DNA from: GWA2-49-15 sp964359085
GTDB lineage: Bacteria > Bdellovibrionota > Bacteriovoracia > Bacteriovoracales > Bacteriovoracaceae
Direction of reading: 5' to 3'
NCBI GenBank assembly: GCA_964359085.1
Contig: CAYHRT010000151.1
Location: forward strand, 1 to 9,725
Length of the DNA stretch: 9,725 nucleotides
In this document: positions 6,152 through 9,725 of the stretch, in pieces
How the letters are laid out: each line of letters begins with the position of its first letter
How positions within the stretch are numbered: position 1 is the first letter of the stretch
The notes under the pieces: model-generated
Database searches by the model: none
Told to the model about the DNA's origin: nothing
What the model saw: the letters and a program-made list of their open reading frames with translations, nothing else
Position numbers and translations under genes: made by a program

Positions 6152-6166
6152 GAGCAAATTTTGCTC
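6152..6166. repeat. 15-bp palindrome in the fliL leader
   Basis: GAGCAAA (6152-6158) and TTTGCTC (6160-6166) are perfect inverted arms around one T. It lies downstream of the predicted start of transcription and 29 bases before the fliL start codon, where it could be an operator or a small RNA hairpin. Confidence 0.45.
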
Positions 6167-6194
6167 AGAGGCTCACACTCCATGGAAGGGGCAT

Positions 6195-6791
6195 ATGGCT
6201 GAAGCTGATAAAGATAAATCTGAAAAATCTAAAGATATCAAAAAGGAAGATTTCCAGGAGAGGAAAGAAGTCGCAGCTGCAAGCGGCAAGAATCCGCTCC
6301 TGCTAGTGCTTGTTATTTTGAACACGGTTGTAACGGGGTTGATCGCAAGTATGCAATGGGCCGCTCATTCAAAAAGGGCTTCTGAGCCAAACATTAAGGA
6401 TATAGTCCGGACTGAGATGCAGGCCCAATTGTCATCAGAAGAAAAGAATACCAAAAATGAGATGACTGGTAAGGCGAAAGAGGAAGATGGTTTACTTTTT
6501 CCCTTAGAATCATTCACGGCCAACTTGGCCCAAACAGATGGACCACGTCGATATGTGCGCTTAAATACAGTGCTCAAATTTAGGAAGAGTTCTAGCGAAG
6601 AAGAGTTCAAGGCACGTCAACCGCAGATTAGAGATGCGATCATAAGTATTTTAAATTCCAAAAGACCCAATGATTTGTTAAATGCTGAAGGGAAGGAGTT
6701 TTTAAAAGAGGAGATTAAATCGGCCATTAATAATTTTTTGGTCGATAGCATGGTTATAGATGTGTACTATGTTGGTTTTCAAATTAATTAG
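6195..6791 (+). CDS. fliL: Flagellar basal body-associated protein FliL
   Basis: FliL is a single-pass inner-membrane protein that surrounds the MotAB stator next to the flagellar rotor and supports torque. I place the start at ATG 6195, with AAGGGG at 6186-6191 just upstream; an in-frame TTG at 6147 would overlap the leader palindrome. The 198 residues comprise a charged cytoplasmic tail (1-30), one membrane helix (about 34-53), a charged linker (54-100) and the periplasmic FliL domain. That domain shows LESFTANLAQ (104-113), RRYVRLNTVLKF (118-129), QIRDAIISILNSK (144-156) and the C-terminal VDSMVIDVYYVGFQIN, all typical of the family's stomatin-like fold. It heads the operon, is followed by tandem hairpins and then fliM. 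The lysine- and glutamate-rich N-terminal tail is longer than in many homologues. Confidence 0.92.
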   Translation: MAEADKDKSEKSKDIKKEDFQERKEVAAASGKNPLLLVLVILNTVVTGLIASMQWAAHSKRASEPNIKDIVRTEMQAQLSSEEKNTKNEMTGKAKEEDGLLFPLESFTANLAQTDGPRRYVRLNTVLKFRKSSSEEEFKARQPQIRDAIISILNSKRPNDLLNAEGKEFLKEEIKSAINNFLVDSMVIDVYYVGFQIN

Positions 6792-6793
6792 GA

Positions 6794-6821
6794 CGTGCAG
6801 TGTGCCGAAACACAGTGCGCG
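6794..6821 (+). repeat. First of two tandem hairpins between fliL and fliM
   Basis: CGTGCAGTGTG (6794-6804) pairs with CACAGTGCGCG (6811-6821) around CCGAAA, interrupted by one G-G mismatch and including one G-T wobble. It starts three bases past the fliL stop codon. No T tract follows directly; a second, stronger hairpin begins seven bases later. Confidence 0.5.
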
Positions 6822-6827
6822 CGGAAT

Positions 6828-6866
6828 GCCGGCGTTGCAGGACGCATTCGCCGGCGATGTTTTTTT
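6828..6866 (+). terminator. GC-rich hairpin plus T tract between fliL and fliM
   Basis: GCCGGCG (6828-6834) and CGCCGGC (6849-6855) form a perfect 7-bp stem. It is extended by TGC/GCA (6836-6838 with 6844-6846) across a small internal loop, leaving a 5-base loop AGGAC. Seven T residues occupy 6860-6866, four bases beyond the stem. This has the form of an intrinsic terminator, but as fliM to fliP lie downstream on the same strand it probably acts as a partial terminator or attenuator, unless fliM has its own promoter. No clear promoter is visible in 6867-6925. Confidence 0.68.
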
Positions 6867-6940
6867 GAAGGCCCAGAATGTAACAGGATGTAAAAAACTG
6901 TTGATCTAATTCCAGATTCTAACCCAGGAGGGGAAAGAGT

Positions 6941-7936
6941 ATGGCCCAAGTTCTAAGTCAAGAAGAAGTTGATGCGCTTCTAAACGCTGTCAATGATGAA
7001 TCATCGGTCAGCATAGACGAAAATGGAGGTCTAGAAAGCGCCAGCGAAGAAGATGAGAACATACAAACCTATGACCTCACCAACCAAGACCGCGTTATCC
7101 GGGGCAGAATGCCCATTTTGGAAATCATCTATGAGAGGTTTATTCGTCAATTTCGAGTATCGCTCTCCAATTCGCTGAGAAAAATTTCTTCCATCTCCAT
7201 GATCTCTACTGACCTTCTTAAGTTTGGCGAATTTGTAAATACTCTCCCCATCCCTTCTTGCATGTGCATTATGAGGTTCAACGAATTGCGCGGCCCTGTT
7301 CTTCTGGTATTTGAATCGAAACTGTCGTACGCCATTATCGATTCGTATTTCGGTGGAACCGATCGGCCTTTTACCAAGATTGAGGGAAAAGAGTTCACGC
7401 AGATCGAATTGTCTTTTATGAAGAAAGTGATGGAGATGGCCATCAGCGATTTGGAAGAAGCTTGGGCCCCCGTGCATCGGATTGATGCTCAATATATACG
7501 AACTGAAATTAATCCACAGTTTGTGGGCGTAGTACCGCCTTCTGACGTTATTATCGCAACAACATTAGAAGTGGAATTTGAATCTGCGTCGGGAACTATC
7601 ATGATCGTGGTTCCCTATTCCACCATTGAACCAATTAAACACAAACTGAGTTCGAGTTTCCAAACTGATAATGACATGGCCGATAGTATTTGGACTCAGG
7701 CCATGAATAAACATCTCAAGCAGACGAATACCACATTAGTGGTGAAACTTGGTGAAGCCGAGATGACCGTCGGTGATTTAATTGTCCTTGAAAAAGGAGA
7801 CATTATTCCTCTTCATCAGGAGGCCTCCGGCGAGGTTAGTGTTGCTGTTGAAGGTGTAGAGAAAGTTAAATGTCTTATTGGAACATATAAGGGAAATCGG
7901 GCGATTCAAGTAACTAGGGTAATCGGGAAGAATTGA
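6941..7936 (+). CDS. fliM: Flagellar motor switch protein FliM
   Basis: FliM forms the middle of the cytoplasmic C-ring and receives CheY-P to reverse or alter motor rotation. A strong ribosome binding site, AGGAGGGG at 6926-6933, fixes the start. The 331 residues are the usual length. The N-terminal CheY-binding motif is LSQEEVDALL (5-14), followed by an acidic linker (20-45). The CheC-like middle domain spans about 48-235, with the FliG-facing segment around SYFGGTDRPF (135-144). The C-terminal SpoA domain (about 262-328) contains KLGEAEMTVGDLIVLEKGDII and pairs with FliN. All expected parts are intact. A retained CheY motif implies chemotactic control of the motor. fliN begins 15 bases after the stop codon, so the two are surely co-transcribed. 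Confidence 0.97.
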   Translation: MAQVLSQEEVDALLNAVNDESSVSIDENGGLESASEEDENIQTYDLTNQDRVIRGRMPILEIIYERFIRQFRVSLSNSLRKISSISMISTDLLKFGEFVNTLPIPSCMCIMRFNELRGPVLLVFESKLSYAIIDSYFGGTDRPFTKIEGKEFTQIELSFMKKVMEMAISDLEEAWAPVHRIDAQYIRTEINPQFVGVVPPSDVIIATTLEVEFESASGTIMIVVPYSTIEPIKHKLSSSFQTDNDMADSIWTQAMNKHLKQTNTTLVVKLGEAEMTVGDLIVLEKGDIIPLHQEASGEVSVAVEGVEKVKCLIGTYKGNRAIQVTRVIGKN

Positions 7937-7951
7937 GAGGAGAAAATTTTT

Positions 7952-8344
7952 ATGACAGATCAAACGACAAACACAGGTGAAGGCAAGAGTAAATACAAAT
8001 CCATTGATGATGTTGATATTTATGAAGTGAAAAAACTTGCTGATCAGATTCGTGTTGGGGATGATGCGCTAAATAAGCTAAAGGTTCAGAATTTAGATTT
8101 TATTCTCGATATCCCTCTCAAAGTCACAGTAGAACTTGGACGTACTTCGGTTATGGTCAAAGATTTATTGCAATTAGGACAGGGGTCAGTTTTGGAATTA
8201 GATAAACTGGCCGGTGAACCACTTGAAATTCTAGTCAACGGTAAATTGGTGGGAAAAGGTGAGGTGGTAGTGGTCAATGAAAAATTCGGTATTCGACTTG
8301 TGGACATCATCAGTCCTATCGAGCGAATTGAGAAATTAAGATAG
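7952..8344 (+). CDS. fliN: Flagellar motor switch protein FliN
   Basis: FliN builds the lower C-ring with FliM and docks the FliH-FliI export ATPase complex. The 130-residue length is normal. Residues 1-40 are a polar, charged N-terminal region. The SpoA domain spans about 46-119: LDFILDIPLKVTVELGRT (48-65), LGQGSVLELDKLAGEPLEI (75-93) and VNGKLVGKGEVVVVNEKFGI (95-114), all strongly conserved in the family. The end SPIERIEKL is also typical. AGAGGAG upstream of ATG 7952 overlaps the end of fliM, with about ten bases of spacing. The gene lies between fliM and fliO, in the standard order. Confidence 0.97.
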   Translation: MTDQTTNTGEGKSKYKSIDDVDIYEVKKLADQIRVGDDALNKLKVQNLDFILDIPLKVTVELGRTSVMVKDLLQLGQGSVLELDKLAGEPLEILVNGKLVGKGEVVVVNEKFGIRLVDIISPIERIEKLR

Positions 8345-8377
8345 GGCAATCATCGATTCGATAGAGCGGAGGGTTGT

Positions 8378-9490
8378 ATGTTGAAGAAATTGGGGTGTAT
8401 GCATTTTATTGTTCTGGGCCTTTTTCTTTTTATGAGTTCTAATGGATACGCATTTATTCGAACGAAGATTGAAGGAATAAAATTAATCCAGGAAAATGAC
8501 AGGACCAATATTCGTTTCACGTTCAATCAAAAACCTACCACCGCGCCAGAAATATTGGCGCGTGGAAACATTCTTCAGTTTACCCTAAAAAATGTTATCA
8601 TCTGGCCAAGGATTGAAAAGCAAATCACGCTTGGTGGGACGAATGTGCAGTTGTTGGCCTATCAATACAACAACGATGAAGTGAGAGTTCGTGCCATCTT
8701 TCCCTATAGGCTACCAGAGAGGTTTGCCCAGGAAATAACCGTTGGAGAAGTAGCTAAAGAAATGGTGATCACAATGGGCCGAGATGGAACAGCACCTGCC
8801 CAATCCGAGCGGACACAGACAAGCGCGAATGTGGAGAAGTTTGATGAAAAATATCTAAACAAGTTATCAGAGAAATTCTCACAGAACACTGATCAAAAGG
8901 CTTCTTCCCCTGCTTCCAAAATAGCTGATAGCGTGAAAAGTTTCGCATCCAGCAGTGAGCGTAGTGCTTCAAAATTCACGTTGGGAAAGTATATCTTAAA
9001 ATTTTCAGCATTCTTGGCGCTCGTTCTCCTTTTATTTTACGGGGTGGTTACTTTATTCAAGCGTGGGGTTATGGGAAAGGGGCGACTTGGTTTATTGACC
9101 ACCAAAGACGGAGTCGTGGTCCTGAGCACTACACATTTAGCTCCCAAAAAGTCGCTGGTATTGATCAAAGCGCATACCCAGGTTTTTCTTTTGTCCAATA
9201 CTGATGGTGGCATCAATTTAATTTCTGAAATAAAAAATGTTCCAACATTAATAAAGAATGAAGAACAAGAAACAACTGGAAGTAATTTTGACACGACATT
9301 AAACGACAGCACACAGAGAGAACAGAATTTTAAAATCAAAGATACTCAGATTGAAGCCGCAAATGTGGCCGCTGCGACCGCCGAGCAAGAAGGGTTAGCG
9401 AAATTTTTAAATGAGAAGCCAGTTAGGGATGAAGTCAAAATTTCTGAAAAAATAAAGAGCAAAGTTAAATCATTAAGGGCCTTTCAATGA
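8378..9490 (+). CDS. fliO: FliO-type flagellar export protein with long exported N-terminal domain
   Basis: FliO helps assemble the FliP ring of the flagellar type III export gate. This protein is 370 residues, far longer than the roughly 100-200 usual for FliO. GGAGGG (8368-8373) sets the start at 8378. Residues 1-25 look like a signal peptide ending near YAF. Residues 27-135 are a beta-rich exported domain (KIEGIKLIQENDRTNIRFTF, then a RGNILQFTLKNV strand pair) that resembles an AMIN domain, though this is my reading without a search. A Ser/Lys/Gln-rich linker (136-205) follows. The membrane helix is about 209-227. The FliO core lies behind it: RLGLL (236-240), STTHLAPKKSLVLIKAHTQVFLLSN (250-274) and INLISEI (279-285). 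The tail (287-370) is polar and charged. Position between fliN and fliP supports the call. The stop codon overlaps the fliP start. Confidence 0.88.
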   Translation: MLKKLGCMHFIVLGLFLFMSSNGYAFIRTKIEGIKLIQENDRTNIRFTFNQKPTTAPEILARGNILQFTLKNVIIWPRIEKQITLGGTNVQLLAYQYNNDEVRVRAIFPYRLPERFAQEITVGEVAKEMVITMGRDGTAPAQSERTQTSANVEKFDEKYLNKLSEKFSQNTDQKASSPASKIADSVKSFASSSERSASKFTLGKYILKFSAFLALVLLLFYGVVTLFKRGVMGKGRLGLLTTKDGVVVLSTTHLAPKKSLVLIKAHTQVFLLSNTDGGINLISEIKNVPTLIKNEEQETTGSNFDTTLNDSTQREQNFKIKDTQIEAANVAAATAEQEGLAKFLNEKPVRDEVKISEKIKSKVKSLRAFQ

Positions 9491-9725
9491 AATATTTTGC
9501 TAGCTTGGTTCTCATTCTAATGAGTGGTAGTGCGTGGCCACAAAGCCAGACCAGCTTGCCTGGCGTGAGTATCAGTATGGGGAATGGGGCCGACCTGGTA
9601 GATACCATGCAGTTAATGGCGCTCTTTACGGTTTTGACTTTGGCACCGGCCATCTTAATCCTATGCACATGCTTTACCAGGATAATCGTTGTTCTCGCTT
9701 TTACGCGTCAGGCATTGGGTACACA
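9487..9725 (+). CDS. fliP: Flagellar export gate protein FliP, 3' end beyond window
   Basis: FliP forms the core ring of the flagellar type III export gate with FliQ and FliR. The ATG at 9487 overlaps the fliO stop in ATGA, a pattern that favours translational coupling. The frame stays open to the window edge, giving 79 residues plus two bases. Residues 1-18 are a signal peptide (MKYFASLVLILMSGSAW), normal for FliP, which is made as a cleaved precursor. A short polar stretch follows. The first large hydrophobic block, TVLTLAPAILILCTCFTRII (48-67), leads into VVLAFTRQALGT, the highly conserved FliP signature. Cys60 and Cys62 occupy places where Met/Thr and Ser are common in other FliP proteins, a minor variation. 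About two thirds of the protein lies outside the window. Confidence 0.95.
   Translation, partial: MKYFASLVLILMSGSAWPQSQTSLPGVSISMGNGADLVDTMQLMALFTVLTLAPAILILCTCFTRIIVVLAFTRQALGT

Noticed and set aside
6147..6194. Upstream TTG start extending FliL by 16 residues
   Set aside because: The extension overlaps the leader palindrome and has no ribosome binding site, while ATG 6195 has a good one and gives a normal FliL N-terminus.
6823..6838. Sigma54 promoter (GG-N10-GC) near TTGCA upstream of fliM
   Set aside because: The GG and GC doublets are 12 bp apart rather than 10, and the site lies within the GC-rich hairpin.
6795..6893. GTG-initiated 32-codon frame with four Cys between fliL and fliM
   Set aside because: It runs through the two hairpins and T tract, has no ribosome binding site, and its residues follow from the stem sequences; RNA structure explains the region better.
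7031..7492. 153-codon minus-strand frame inside fliM
   Set aside because: It is a shadow of the highly conserved fliM coding sequence, with no ribosome binding site and no recognisable motif.
1..9725. CRISPR array, tRNA/rRNA gene, insertion sequence or defence system
   Set aside because: No regular direct-repeat series, conserved RNA gene core, transposase or terminal inverted repeats, or defence-protein motifs were seen by eye.

Overview
The window reads like a chromosomal segment of a motile Gram-negative bacterium. The fliL-fliM-fliN-fliO-fliP order, lipoproteins with relaxed lipoboxes, a SpoIID/LytB enzyme with no sporulation genes nearby, and a moderately AT-rich base composition suggest Bdellovibrionota (Bdellovibrio/Bacteriovorax relatives) or another deltaproteobacterial-type lineage. 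This placement is an inference from gene order and protein style; no sequence search was possible.

Left part (1-3629): a truncated zinc-ribbon protein gene runs leftward off the edge. Divergent from it is a protein whose C-terminal half looks like a family 4/5 uracil-DNA glycosylase that has lost its Fe-S cysteines and catalytic motif. Next is an exported SpoIID/LytB peptidoglycan enzyme. Its stop codon falls at the start of a run of exactly 100 N (2577-2676), a conventional scaffold-gap marker. On the far side a convergent lipoprotein gene runs into the gap through a Gly/Tyr-rich repeat, so both 3' ends are uncertain and reading frames through the N run are artefacts. The stretch 3319-3629 holds only a doubtful small minus-strand ORF and a promoter-like site.

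Middle part (3630-6016): a four-helix inner-membrane protein with two HAMP-like segments is followed by a DsbA-like thioredoxin-fold lipoprotein with a CPFC active site, then by an HU-family nucleoid protein. Strong intrinsic terminators follow the DsbA-like gene (5562-5589) and the HU gene (5982-6016), so these are separate transcription units.

Right part (6017-9725): a leader with several inverted repeats and a sigma70-like promoter precedes the flagellar operon. FliL is the stator-associated membrane protein. FliM and FliN build the C-ring switch that receives CheY-P. FliO and FliP belong to the export gate. A tandem hairpin plus T-tract lies between fliL and fliM and may attenuate the operon. 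FliO is unusually long, with an exported N-terminal domain that may be AMIN-like. fliP overlaps the fliO stop and is cut by the window end. I found no rRNA, tRNA, CRISPR array, insertion sequence or clear novel system; the least ordinary items are the degenerate glycosylase, the HAMP-like membrane protein, the extended FliO and the structured leaders around fliL.
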